A stretch of 64,000 nucleotides of DNA from Bradyrhizobium sediminis. GTDB taxonomy: Bacteria; Pseudomonadota; Alphaproteobacteria; Rhizobiales; Xanthobacteraceae. Positions 15,480 through 23,516 of the stretch are shown here, in pieces; the stretch's first letter is position 1; each line of letters starts with the position of its first letter. The notes under the pieces are model-generated. The model was not told the origin of the DNA. It was given only the letters and a program-made list of their open reading frames with translations, and did no database searches. The stretch spans positions 620,001 to 684,000 of the forward strand of contig NZ_CP076135.1 of the NCBI RefSeq assembly GCF_018736105.1. The letters are read 5' to 3'. The position numbers were made by a program, and so were the translations under genes.

Positions 15480-17711
15480 TCAGAACGTCGCGCCGGCCTT
15501 CACCATGTAGGTACGGCCCGGCAGCGGGTAGGCGCTGAAGCGGCCGGCAGTGAAGCTGCTCGCCACCGCGTAGTCGTAATACAGCGCGTCGAGGATGTTG
15601 TTCACGGAGAGCGACCAGAAGAAATGCTCGTATTCGCCGCTCAGCTTGAAGTCGATGGTGGCGCTGGCCGGAATCCGCCGCTGGGTGTTGGCCTGGTCGT
15701 TGTCCATGAAGCGTTCGCTCCAGCCGCGCACGGTGGCGTCCGCAACCAGATATTTCTGCCAGATGTTCCAGGTCACGCCGCCGCTGGCGGTGTAGCGGGA
15801 CACCAGCGGAACGTCGTTGCCGGCAAACTGGCCTTCGCGGAACACCGCGCGGGTATAGGCCATGCCGCCTCGCAGCAGCACTTCGTCGCTGACGCGCAGT
15901 GATGCGCTGGTCTCCGAGCCGTAACGGCGGGTCGGATCGAGATTGACGTTGTAGAACAGCGCCGGGATGAAATGGATCTCGTTCTCGAGGTCCATGCCGT
16001 AGATGCTGGATTGCATCTGGAACCTGCCCGACTTGACGCGGAAACCGCCTTCGATGTCGTGCGAGGTCTGGGTCTTCAGCCTGAAGTCGCCGGGGAGCGC
16101 GTTGAAGAACGGATCGAAAGCGGGGCCGGAGGATAATCTCTCATCGACATTCGGCGTGCGGAACGCGCGGGCGGCGCGGCCGAATACCGAGAAGACATTG
16201 TTGAAGCGATGTTCGAGGCCGATATGCAGGGCATATTGGCCTTCCTGACTATCCAGCGGCAGGTTTTGCGCACTGCAGCTAAAGAAGAAAGCGCAATTCG
16301 GATCGTTGTTGAGAATATCCCTGGCTTTCAGCGTCGTTTGCTGCACACGCGCGCCATACGAAAAATCGGTCGTCGGCAACAGCCCGATGGTCTGCTGCCA
16401 GTAACCGGCCAGCGTCTGCTGCTGGAGATCATAGGTGTGGATCGGCGGCGTGCCCTTGTTTACCGGGCGCTCCTGGTGAAAGGATGCGTCGTAGTAGTCG
16501 ACGCCGGTCAGGATCGACGACGGCAGCCCGAACATCACGTTCTTGATGCTCAGGCGCGGCGTGATCGACCAGGTCTGCAGATGGCTGTCGACGTAACTGT
16601 TGCCGAAGGGATTGAAGAACCCGGCCTGCTGCTTCTTGTCCCGCACGCCGCCGTCGACGATCAGGTCGACGCCGTTCATCAAGGTCTTGGTGAAGCCGGC
16701 GGTGGCGTTGGCGCCCTGCTGGTTGCCGTAGTCGAACGGCGTGCTGGTGCCGCGGCGATTGGTGGTGAGCTGGTCGAGGCCGATCGACGGATCGACCGTG
16801 CGACCGCCCGGGAAACCCAGCTTCTGGTCGTCGCCGGACAGGGTCAGGAACGCGGTGAGATCGGACGTGGTGTAGTTGAGGTTGCCGATGCCGTTGCGCT
16901 GGTCCAGCGCATTGTTGACCCGGTAGCCGTCGGACTTGATGCCGTTGCCGTAGAACGACGCCGACCACGGGCCGTAATTGGTCGCGGCCGAGAACGAAAC
17001 CATGCGGGCGTTGAAGGATCCGGCGCCGGCCTCGGCGCGGATCGCGGCCGGCGGGCCGCCGACGCCGTTTTTCAGCACGATGTTGATGACGCCGCCGATC
17101 GCGTTGTCGCCGTAGAGCACCGCGCCGCTGTTGCCCCGGGTGATCTCGATGCGCTCGATCGAATCGCGCGGAATGGTGGAGAAGTCGACGCCCTGCATGT
17201 CGACGTCGCTGACCCTGCGTCCGTTGATCAGGAGCAGGGTATTGGAGCTGGCAAAGGCGCCGAATCCGCGCAGATCGACGCTGGTCTTCACGCCGTTGAC
17301 GCCGCCATACAGGCTGGTCAGCTGCACGCCCGGCGTCTGCGCGATGATTTCCTGCAACGTCGCTGCCGGCGAATGCGCGATCTCCTCCGCGGTGATCACG
17401 GTCGCGGATGCGCCGACGATGCCATTGAATTGCCTGATAGCCGTGGCGCCGGTTGCGGTTCCGCCGGCGGACGGCGCGGCATTGCGCCGGTTGGTTGGCG
17501 CGGGCGCTATGCGGCGCGAACCCTGTTCCTGATCGGTCCTGGGCCTGGCCCGGTTCTCGTCATTGGGGGCGCTGATTTCGATCGGCGGCAGGGCGGCCGC
17601 GACCTGCTGCGCGCGGGCAGCGGAAACGCCGAGAGAAAGAACGGGCACAAGGAAAGTGGTGGCAAGCCAACAGCTGCGGCGCCGCTGTGCGGCCAGAGAG
17701 ATGGAAGACAT
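15480..17711 (-). CDS. btuB: TonB-dependent outer-membrane receptor, BtuB-like (vitamin B12)
   Basis: Outer-membrane receptor of 743 residues. A signal peptide ending SARAQQ is followed by a TonB-box-like PPIEISAP, then the plug domain (about 95-210) with DLRGFGAFASSNTLLLINGR and RIEITRGNSGAVLYGDNAIG, and a beta barrel ending in a terminal Phe (TYMVKAGATF), as outer-membrane barrels require. The general receptor class is clear from the protein. The substrate is inferred from the cobalamin riboswitch directly upstream and the divergent ABC importer. ATG at 17711 has GAGG seven bases upstream; the longer frame to 17741 is less likely. A different corrinoid or an iron chelate cannot be fully excluded from the protein alone. 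Confidence 0.88.
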   Translation of the reverse strand: MSSISLAAQRRRSCWLATTFLVPVLSLGVSAARAQQVAAALPPIEISAPNDENRARPRTDQEQGSRRIAPAPTNRRNAAPSAGGTATGATAIRQFNGIVGASATVITAEEIAHSPAATLQEIIAQTPGVQLTSLYGGVNGVKTSVDLRGFGAFASSNTLLLINGRRVSDVDMQGVDFSTIPRDSIERIEITRGNSGAVLYGDNAIGGVINIVLKNGVGGPPAAIRAEAGAGSFNARMVSFSAATNYGPWSASFYGNGIKSDGYRVNNALDQRNGIGNLNYTTSDLTAFLTLSGDDQKLGFPGGRTVDPSIGLDQLTTNRRGTSTPFDYGNQQGANATAGFTKTLMNGVDLIVDGGVRDKKQQAGFFNPFGNSYVDSHLQTWSITPRLSIKNVMFGLPSSILTGVDYYDASFHQERPVNKGTPPIHTYDLQQQTLAGYWQQTIGLLPTTDFSYGARVQQTTLKARDILNNDPNCAFFFSCSAQNLPLDSQEGQYALHIGLEHRFNNVFSVFGRAARAFRTPNVDERLSSGPAFDPFFNALPGDFRLKTQTSHDIEGGFRVKSGRFQMQSSIYGMDLENEIHFIPALFYNVNLDPTRRYGSETSASLRVSDEVLLRGGMAYTRAVFREGQFAGNDVPLVSRYTASGGVTWNIWQKYLVADATVRGWSERFMDNDQANTQRRIPASATIDFKLSGEYEHFFWSLSVNNILDALYYDYAVASSFTAGRFSAYPLPGRTYMVKAGATF

Positions 17712-17837
17712 GGTTGGACCTCGGTATGACGTCAGTGGCACGTCACAGCGAACGAAGTCTCACCTTTGTGCTCCAAGCACTTCTGGTGAAGCTAATGTCT
17801 GTACTCCCCGACCGACATCTTCGCGTGTGACCACGGT

Positions 17838-18013
17838 TGACGGCAGGTCTCCTGGCTCGCGGGTCGTAACCCTTCGTCGCCTTCCCAGGACCGAGATTCC
17901 CAGTGGCATAGGACGAAAGATTCACCGCTTACAGTTGCGGGGGCAGCCGCGGCATTGGGGAGGTCTCCCCGCACCGCATTCCCTTTTGATCCCCAAACGA
18001 GGGAACCGTCGCG
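17838..18013 (-). ncRNA. Cobalamin (vitamin B12) riboswitch
   Basis: Read on the minus strand the element carries the conserved parts in order: GGTTCCCTCG, GGGAATGCGGTG, CCGCGGCTGCCCCCGCAACT, GTAAGCGG, ATGCCACTGGG, TCCTGGGAAGGCG, and the B12 box AGCCAGGAGACCTGCC at 17857-17842. These are the core features of the adenosylcobalamin riboswitch. It ends about 125 bases before the receptor start, so it should shut off btuB when B12 is plentiful, by blocking translation or ending transcription. Limits are approximate. Confidence 0.95.
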
Positions 18014-18176
18014 GATATCTAGAAGTTTGCCGGGCGCGGAGTCAATGCTCATCGTTCAGGCCGCCGCCTGAGCCGGGATCGGGCACGCATTTTGTTCGTG
18101 GCCCCGCTTGTGCCCGACCTCAATCATTGTAAGAGCATGGGAAAGCGGCGCGGCTCGCCGCCCCGGGAATGAATTG

Positions 18177-19220
18177 ATGAGCATTCAGAACGTCATGGCG
18201 ATGGCGGACACCGCGGCGCGGCGGCGCGCCGGCGTGATGGCCGCGCTCGCGATGCTGGTCGTGCTGCTGGTGCTGATCTCGCTCGGAACCGGTCCAGTGT
18301 GGCTGTCGCCGCCGGCCGTGGCTGAGGCGCTGTTCGGCGGCGGCAGCGATGTGGCACAGGTGATCGTGCGCGAGATCCGGCTGCCGCGTACGATTTTGGG
18401 ATTCGCGATCGGCGCGATACTCGGACTGTCCGGCGCCGCATTGCAGGGATTGCTGCGCAATCCGCTGGCCTCGCCGTCGTTGTTCGGCGCGCCGCAATCG
18501 GCGGCCTTCGGGGCGGTGCTGGTGATCGCGCTCGGGCTCGCCGATGTGCGCTCCTACGCGCTCCCTGTCGCGGCGATCCTGGCGGCATTCGCTTCCGTTT
18601 TCGTGCTGCTCGCGATCGCCGGCCGCAATGCCGGCCTCTTGATCCTGATTCTCGCCGGCCTCGCGATCTCGAGTCTTGCGGGAGCCGCGACGGCATTGGT
18701 GATGAACCTCTCCAGCAATCCCTTCGTGGTGCTCGAAATTGCGTTCTGGCTGCTCGGCTCGCTGGAGGACCGCAGTTTTCAGCATGTTGCGCTGGCGCTC
18801 CCGTTCATCGCCGCGGGCGCGCTCATCCTGATGAGCCAGCGCAACGCCTTCCGCGCGCTCAGCCTCGGCGAGGAGACCGCCCAAAGCCTCGGCGTCGATG
18901 TCGGCCGGCTACGGCTGGTGGTGATCGCAGGCGTCGCGCTCGGCGTCGGCGGCGCGGTCGCGGTGTCAGGCACCATCGGCTTCATCGGCCTGGTCGCGCC
19001 GCATCTGATGCGGCCCCTGATCGGGCACGATCCGACGCGGCTGCTGGTTCCGAGCGCGCTCACCGGAGCTGCGTTGCTGTTGGCCGCCGATATCGCGGTG
19101 CGCATCATTCCATCGACCAGCGACATCAAGGTCGGCGTCTTGACCTCGATCATCGGCGTGCCGTTCTTCCTCTATCTGATCATGCGCGAACGCCGCGCGC
19201 TCGGCGGAGGCGTCACATGA
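18177..19220 (+). CDS. btuC: ABC transporter permease, FecCD/BtuC family
   Basis: Inner-membrane permease of 347 residues with about ten hydrophobic helices. It shows the family blocks REIRLPRTILGFAIGAILGLSGAALQGLLRNPLA near 60-100, AFRALSLGEETAQSLGVDV (coupling helix region) near 220 and GFIGLVAPHLMRPLIGHDPT near 265. This subfamily imports B12, haem and ferric siderophores. I call it BtuC because it is divergent from a B12-riboswitch-controlled receptor. ATG at 18177 is preferred over 18108, which would add a non-family polar extension. The next gene starts inside its stop (ATGA). Confidence 0.85.
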   Translation: MSIQNVMAMADTAARRRAGVMAALAMLVVLLVLISLGTGPVWLSPPAVAEALFGGGSDVAQVIVREIRLPRTILGFAIGAILGLSGAALQGLLRNPLASPSLFGAPQSAAFGAVLVIALGLADVRSYALPVAAILAAFASVFVLLAIAGRNAGLLILILAGLAISSLAGAATALVMNLSSNPFVVLEIAFWLLGSLEDRSFQHVALALPFIAAGALILMSQRNAFRALSLGEETAQSLGVDVGRLRLVVIAGVALGVGGAVAVSGTIGFIGLVAPHLMRPLIGHDPTRLLVPSALTGAALLLAADIAVRIIPSTSDIKVGVLTSIIGVPFFLYLIMRERRALGGGVT

Positions 19221-19999
19221 CCGCTTCCGCCTTCCTCACCGCGCAGGGTGTGAACGTTAAGCTAGCCGGCCGCGCGGTGCTCAACGATATCTCGCTGTCG
19301 CTTTCGCCGGGGCATCTGGTCGCGCTGGTCGGGCCGAACGGCGCCGGCAAGACCACGCTGTTGCGCGCATTGGCAGGGCTGCTGCCGTCGGACGGCGCCA
19401 TCTCCATCGGCGGCGAGGCCTTGTCGTCGCTGTCGCTGCGCCAGCGCGCCCGGCGCTTCGGCTATCTGCCGCAGGGCCACATCGTGCACTGGCCGCTGCC
19501 GGCGCGCGATATCGTGGCGCTCGGCCGCTATCCGCATGGTGCGACCGATCCGGCGCGATTGAGCCCCGGGGATGTCGAGGCGGTGCAGCGGGCGATGCAG
19601 GCCGCCGACGTCGTTGCCTTCGGCGATCGCCGCGTCACCGAGCTGTCCGGCGGCGAACGCAGCCGCGTTGCGCTGGCGCGCGTGCTGGCGGTGGAAGCGC
19701 CGGCGATCCTGGCCGACGAGCCGACCGCCTCGCTCGATCCGCGTCACCAGTTCGACGTCATGAAAGGCCTGCGCGCCGCCGCCGACCGCGGCGTGCTGGT
19801 GATCGTGGTGACCCACGATCTCGGCCTCGCCGCGCGATTCGCAGATCATGTCCTGGTGCTCTGCGAGGGCCGCCTGGTCGCGCAAGGCACGCCCGCCGCG
19901 GCGCTGTCGGAACAGGTGATGGCCGATGTGTTCAGGATCAGCGCCTATCGCGCGGAATACCAGCGAGAGCCCGTGATCGTGCCGTGGGCGGAAATCTGA
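19217..19999 (+). CDS. btuD: ABC transporter ATP-binding protein, BtuD/HmuV-like
   Basis: ATPase of 260 residues that would power the importer. Walker A GPNGAGKTT (about 39-47), signature LSGGERSRVALARVL, Walker B AILADEPTASLDP, and the switch His in VVTHDLGLAARF are present. The motif YLPQGHIVHWPLPARDIVALGR is typical of the BtuD/FecE/HmuV subgroup. It overlaps the permease gene by four bases and the binding-protein gene by one base (TGATG), indicating coupled translation. By protein alone haem or siderophore import would fit equally well; B12 comes from context. Confidence 0.85.
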   Translation: MTASAFLTAQGVNVKLAGRAVLNDISLSLSPGHLVALVGPNGAGKTTLLRALAGLLPSDGAISIGGEALSSLSLRQRARRFGYLPQGHIVHWPLPARDIVALGRYPHGATDPARLSPGDVEAVQRAMQAADVVAFGDRRVTELSGGERSRVALARVLAVEAPAILADEPTASLDPRHQFDVMKGLRAAADRGVLVIVVTHDLGLAARFADHVLVLCEGRLVAQGTPAAALSEQVMADVFRISAYRAEYQREPVIVPWAEI

Positions 20000-20841
20000 T
20001 GCCGGCGCGCCTCGGATCGTTGGCCGTTGCGGTCGCCATCGCTTCGTTCGCGACGTTCGGCGCTGTGCCGCCCGCGTCCGCCGTGGGCCCACGCATCGTG
20101 TCGATGAACGTCTGCACCGACCAGGTGCTGCTGACGCTGGCCGATCCCGAGCAGATCCTCGGCCTCAGCCGGTTTTCCAGGGATGCCTGGGTGGCCGGCG
20201 ATGCCAACCGTTATCCGACGCTGTCGGGCGGCGCCGAGGATGTGCTGGTGCTGAAGCCCGACGTGGTGGTCGCCAGCCTGTTCGACAAGCGCTCGACACG
20301 GGAACTGTTGAAGGCGAACGGGCTGCGTCTCGCCGAGCTTGCCGTGCCGCGCACCCTCGACGAAGTGAAAGGCCAGATTCGCGAGCTCGGCGACATCGCC
20401 GGACATCCCGACCGCGCCGCGCAACAGATCGCCCGGCTCGATGCGGCGCTCGCCCGTGCGCGCCAGGCCGTCGCCGACAGGCATTACCGGGTGCTGCCGC
20501 TGTCGCGGCGCGGCTGGGTGGCGGGCCGCGACAGCTTTGTCGGCTCGCTGCTGGCCGAGACCGGACTGTTGAACACCGCCGGCGAATTCGGTTTTGCTTC
20601 TGGTGGTTTCGCCTCGCTCGAGGAAATCGTGAAGCTGAAGCCCGATCTGCTGCTGGTGTCGCAGGCCGGCGACGTCGCGCGCGATGACGGCCAGGCCTTC
20701 CTGCTGCACCCGGCGCTCGAGCGGTTCTATCCGGCGGCCAAACGCATCGTCATCCCGGAACGGCTGACCGAATGCGGCGGCGTGATGCTGGCCGAAGCGC
20801 TGGACGTGCTGGTCAAGGAGTTGAGGCGGGTGGGGCGGTAG
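19999..20841 (+). CDS. btuF: Periplasmic substrate-binding protein, BtuF-like
   Basis: Class III periplasmic binding protein of 280 residues. It starts with a signal peptide (LAVAVAIASFATFG then PPASA) and continues with RIVSMNVCTDQVLLTLADPE, the opening strand-helix of the BtuF/FhuD fold. The single long backbone helix joins the two lobes near 150-170, and VLKPDVVVASLF and KLKPDLLLVSQAG are the paired lobe strands. The start at 19999 overlaps the previous stop; 19984 is an alternative in-frame GTG. It would hand the corrinoid to BtuCD. The 3' end is followed by a repeat that separates it from the convergent sulfur gene. Confidence 0.83.
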   Translation: MPARLGSLAVAVAIASFATFGAVPPASAVGPRIVSMNVCTDQVLLTLADPEQILGLSRFSRDAWVAGDANRYPTLSGGAEDVLVLKPDVVVASLFDKRSTRELLKANGLRLAELAVPRTLDEVKGQIRELGDIAGHPDRAAQQIARLDAALARARQAVADRHYRVLPLSRRGWVAGRDSFVGSLLAETGLLNTAGEFGFASGGFASLEEIVKLKPDLLLVSQAGDVARDDGQAFLLHPALERFYPAAKRIVIPERLTECGGVMLAEALDVLVKELRRVGR

Positions 20842-20847
20842 TACGGT

Positions 20848-20940
20848 CCTCACCCTGAGGAGCGGTCCAAAGGACCGCGTCTCGAAGGGTGGCCGCACGT
20901 CCTTCGAGACGCGCGCAAGGGCGCGCTCCTCAGGACGAGG
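20848..20940. repeat. Dispersed repeat family A, copy 2
   Basis: Starts CCTCACCCTGAGGAGC, carries CGTCTCGAAGGGTGG and CCTTCGAGACGCGC, and ends GCTCCTCAGGACGAGG. It fills the gap between two convergent genes and may end transcription from both sides. Confidence 0.75.
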
Positions 20941-20955
20941 GAAACCGTTCGATCC

Positions 20956-21996
20956 CTACCCCGTCAGCACCGGACCGCCCGCCTTCTTCCAGGCGTCGAT
21001 GCCGCCGGCGATGTGCGCGGTGTTGGCGAGGCCCGCTTCCTTGGCCGCAGTCACAGCCATCGCGGAGCGCTCGCCGAAGGCGCAGAAGAACACGATGCGG
21101 CGTCCGGTCGCCGCCGCCACCTCGCGCAGCATGCCGCCGGGCCTCAAGGCTTCGCCGATGCCGGGATAGGGCGCGTGCAGCGCGCCCGGCAAGGTGCCAT
21201 GCTTGGCGCGTTCGCTGGTTTCGCGGAGGTCGACCAGGAGGATATCCGGCCGGCCGAGGCTGTCGATTCCCTCGCGCGCGGTCAGCGACTGGCCCTGCTT
21301 GGCCAGATCGTCCTGATGCAGGCCGACATGCATGTTGGCCGGCACCGCCACGTCCATCAATTTCGGGTTGGGTAATTTCAGATTGCCCATCAGCTCGATG
21401 TATTCCTCGACCGAGCGCACCTGCAGCCGCGGATTGAAGCGCTTTTCCTCGCCGATGGTGGAGACGGTATCGCCCTTGTAGTCATGGGCGGGGAAAACCA
21501 TCGTCTCGTCGGGCAGCTTGAGCAGCCGGTTGAAAATAGAATCGTATTGCGCCCGCGCGCTGCCGTTCTGGAAATCGGTGCGGCCGGTGCCGCGGATCAG
21601 GAGCGTATCGCCGGTGAAGACGCGGTCGCCCATCAGGAAGCTGTAGGAATCGTCGGTATGGCCGGGCGTGTACATCACGTCGAGGCCGAGACCCTCGATC
21701 ATCACCTTGTCGCCGTCGCCGACCCGCATCGCCACCACGTCGGCCTTGCTCTGCTCGCCCATGATGGTGACGCAGTGGGTGCGGTCGCGCAGCTCGCCCA
21801 GCCCGGTGACGTGGTCGGCGTGCAGATGGGTGTCGACCGCCTTGACCAGCCGGAGATCGAGCTCCCTGAGCAACTGGCAATAGCGATCGACCTTCTCCAG
21901 CACGGGATCGAGGATCAGCGCCTCGCCGCCGGCGCGGCTGGCCAGCAGATAGCTGTAGGTGCCGGAAACGCTGTCGAACAATTGCCGGAAGATCAT
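20956..21996 (-). CDS. Persulfide dioxygenase-rhodanese fusion (ETHE1-PRF type)
   Basis: Two-domain sulfur enzyme of 346 residues. The N-terminal metallo-beta-lactamase domain (1-235) has the ETHE1 iron site: THLHADH (H57, H59, D61), H113 in TPGHTDD, D130 in FTGDTLLIRGTGRTDF and H171 in FPAHDY. The C-terminal rhodanese domain (250-346) has the active cysteine C305 in FFCAFGERSAM. Such fusions oxidise glutathione persulfide to sulfite and pass sulfur to or from thiosulfate. The gene follows the GlcG-like gene by 33 bases on the same strand, so it closes the sox operon. That fits a role in clearing cytoplasmic persulfide during sulfur oxidation (inference). It is cytoplasmic, with no signal peptide. 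Confidence 0.9.
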   Translation of the reverse strand: MIFRQLFDSVSGTYSYLLASRAGGEALILDPVLEKVDRYCQLLRELDLRLVKAVDTHLHADHVTGLGELRDRTHCVTIMGEQSKADVVAMRVGDGDKVMIEGLGLDVMYTPGHTDDSYSFLMGDRVFTGDTLLIRGTGRTDFQNGSARAQYDSIFNRLLKLPDETMVFPAHDYKGDTVSTIGEEKRFNPRLQVRSVEEYIELMGNLKLPNPKLMDVAVPANMHVGLHQDDLAKQGQSLTAREGIDSLGRPDILLVDLRETSERAKHGTLPGALHAPYPGIGEALRPGGMLREVAAATGRRIVFFCAFGERSAMAVTAAKEAGLANTAHIAGGIDAWKKAGGPVLTG

Positions 21997-22029
21997 GGTC
22001 GCCTGTTACCGTTGTGGTTTGGCATCATA

Positions 22030-22566
22030 TCAGAAATCGAGCTTGTCGCGGATAGCATCGAGCCCCGCTTTGGCGCATTCGTCGTCCCTGTCGCCGCCGG
22101 GCGCGCCGGAGACGCCGATGCCGCCGAGCAGGCTGCCGGCGGCTTCGATCATCAGCCCGCCACCGAGCATGGCGACGTGAGGCAATTGGGCGAGGCCGGG
22201 GTCCAACTGACCGGATCGGACTGACTTCGCCAGATCGCCGGTGGCGGTACGAAAACTCACTGAAGTATAGGCTTTTCTGACGGCGGTATCCGGGGCGTGC
22301 AAGCCGGCAAAGCGGTCGCGCAGCATCACTTGCGGTTGGCCGAAGCGATCCACCACCGCGACCGCGATCTGAAAGCCGTTGTCGCGGCACTTCTTCAGCG
22401 CCGCCTGCGCCGCCTCCAGCGCGACTTCCGGCGTCAGCGATTTATAGACCACCAGCGCATCGTCGCTCGCTGCGGCCGGCGCCGCGCCGAGCGCAAGCAT
22501 CATCCCGCCGATCATGGCCGGATATCGCAGCTTCGGTCTTTCAGGTCTTGCGTGTTTCATCGTCAT
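22030..22566 (-). CDS. Secreted GlcG/HbpS-family (haem-binding-like) protein
   Basis: Exported protein of 178 residues. A signal-like N-terminus (YPAMIGGMMLALGAAPAAAS) is followed by the GlcG/HbpS (DUF336) domain: LTPEVALEAAQAALKKCRDN, FQIAVAVVDRFGQPQVMLRD, KAYTSVSFRTATGDLAK, and the glycine-rich LGGGLMIEAAGSLLGGIGVS. HbpS of Streptomyces binds haem; other members have no known role. Its ATG overlaps the TGA of the preceding DsrE gene. Members of this family are found beside sulfur-oxidation and dehydrogenase genes, but a function in thiosulfate oxidation is unproven. Confidence 0.82.
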   Translation of the reverse strand: MTMKHARPERPKLRYPAMIGGMMLALGAAPAAASDDALVVYKSLTPEVALEAAQAALKKCRDNGFQIAVAVVDRFGQPQVMLRDRFAGLHAPDTAVRKAYTSVSFRTATGDLAKSVRSGQLDPGLAQLPHVAMLGGGLMIEAAGSLLGGIGVSGAPGGDRDDECAKAGLDAIRDKLDF

Positions 22567-23018
22567 GGCCGGACATAGCTCCAGCCCTGTTCCTGCAACT
22601 CCATCAACTGAACCACCCCGGCGTCGACGATGGTTGCCTCAGGCACCAGGGTGACGGCATGCCCCTCGGCTTTTTCCATGTTCACCTTGGTGTTGTTGCA
22701 GGCCGAAAACTGGATCTTGCCGGGGAAGGCGAGTTCCTTGAGCTGCTTGATGCGGTCCCGCACGGTGGATTTATCCGTGCGCAGCATGTTCAGTCCGGGG
22801 CCATACGCGACCAGATCGATATCAACGCTTTCCCCCTTCGCCCGATAGTACTCGATGACGTTGGTCACATTGTTCAGGGCAAGATTGATGACGGCGGGAT
22901 CATTCTGATCCACGTGCAGGGCGAGGCGATGCGGCTTGGCATCGGCGGCAAGCCCGGCCGTGACAAGCGACAGTGACATGACGACCGCAACGCTCAAGCG
23001 ACGAACGAGATTCCGCAT
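22563..23018 (-). CDS. Secreted DsrE-family protein 1
   Basis: Exported protein of 151 residues with signal peptide (VVMSLSLVTAGLAAD) and a DsrE-like alpha/beta domain. A single conserved Cys sits in FSACNNTKVNMEKAEG, the position used by DsrE proteins to carry sulfur as a persulfide. HRLALHVDQNDPAVINLALNN is the first strand-helix of the fold. The gene is 12 bases after the second DsrE gene and overlaps the GlcG-like gene, so it lies in the sox operon. A periplasmic sulfur-carrier or trapping role is inferred from family and context. Confidence 0.8.
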   Translation of the reverse strand: MRNLVRRLSVAVVMSLSLVTAGLAADAKPHRLALHVDQNDPAVINLALNNVTNVIEYYRAKGESVDIDLVAYGPGLNMLRTDKSTVRDRIKQLKELAFPGKIQFSACNNTKVNMEKAEGHAVTLVPEATIVDAGVVQLMELQEQGWSYVRP

Positions 23019-23030
23019 GATGAGAACTCC

Positions 23031-23516
23031 CTAAGGCCGAACCAAAGTATATCCATTTTCCGTGAGCGACAGGATTTGCCCGACGCCGACCTGCACCGGC
23101 GTCGCGGCGGCGATGAATTCCGGCCGCTTGCCGGTGTCGCGCTCGACCGTATCGACGGTATTCAGGCAGACATCGAAACGCACGCCCTGCGCGACCAGGC
23201 TCTCGACCAGCTTGCGGTTGCTGTTGCCGGGGAACAGCAATTCGATGCCGGGGCCGAAGGTCACCACTTCGACCGCGACCTTGTCGGGATCGTAGAGTTT
23301 CAGAAGGTTATAGGCGACGCTGATGACGAGGCCCTGTTTCTTCGGGTCGTTATCCGAAAGCTGCAGCACGATTCGATGCTCGGCGAACGGCTTGTCCGGG
23401 AGCGGCGTCTGCTCCGCAGGGGCGGCAGGCGAGATCGTTGCCAGCATCGACGCCGCTATTACCGCGCTGCCGAAGGCGCGAGCGACCGATCGTCCATGTG
23501 CCGGGATAGTTCTCAT
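23031..23516 (-). CDS. Secreted DsrE-family protein 2
   Basis: Exported protein of 161 residues, paralogous to the next gene. After a signal peptide (FGSAVIAASMLATISPAAPA) comes the DsrE-like domain RIVLQLSDNDPKKQGLVISV, VVTFGPGIELLFPG, and the conserved Cys in FDVCLNTVDTVERDTGK. The two DsrE proteins share their end, GYTLVRP here and GWSYVRP in protein 1, supporting duplication. Its ATG overlaps the stop of soxB. Periplasmic sulfur transfer is plausible; no direct evidence for a substrate. Confidence 0.8.
   Translation of the reverse strand: MRTIPAHGRSVARAFGSAVIAASMLATISPAAPAEQTPLPDKPFAEHRIVLQLSDNDPKKQGLVISVAYNLLKLYDPDKVAVEVVTFGPGIELLFPGNSNRKLVESLVAQGVRFDVCLNTVDTVERDTGKRPEFIAAATPVQVGVGQILSLTENGYTLVRP

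Noticed and set aside
15480..20841. Haem or siderophore uptake locus
   Set aside because: The receptor and ABC proteins alone would allow it, but the complete cobalamin riboswitch ahead of the receptor gene points to B12.
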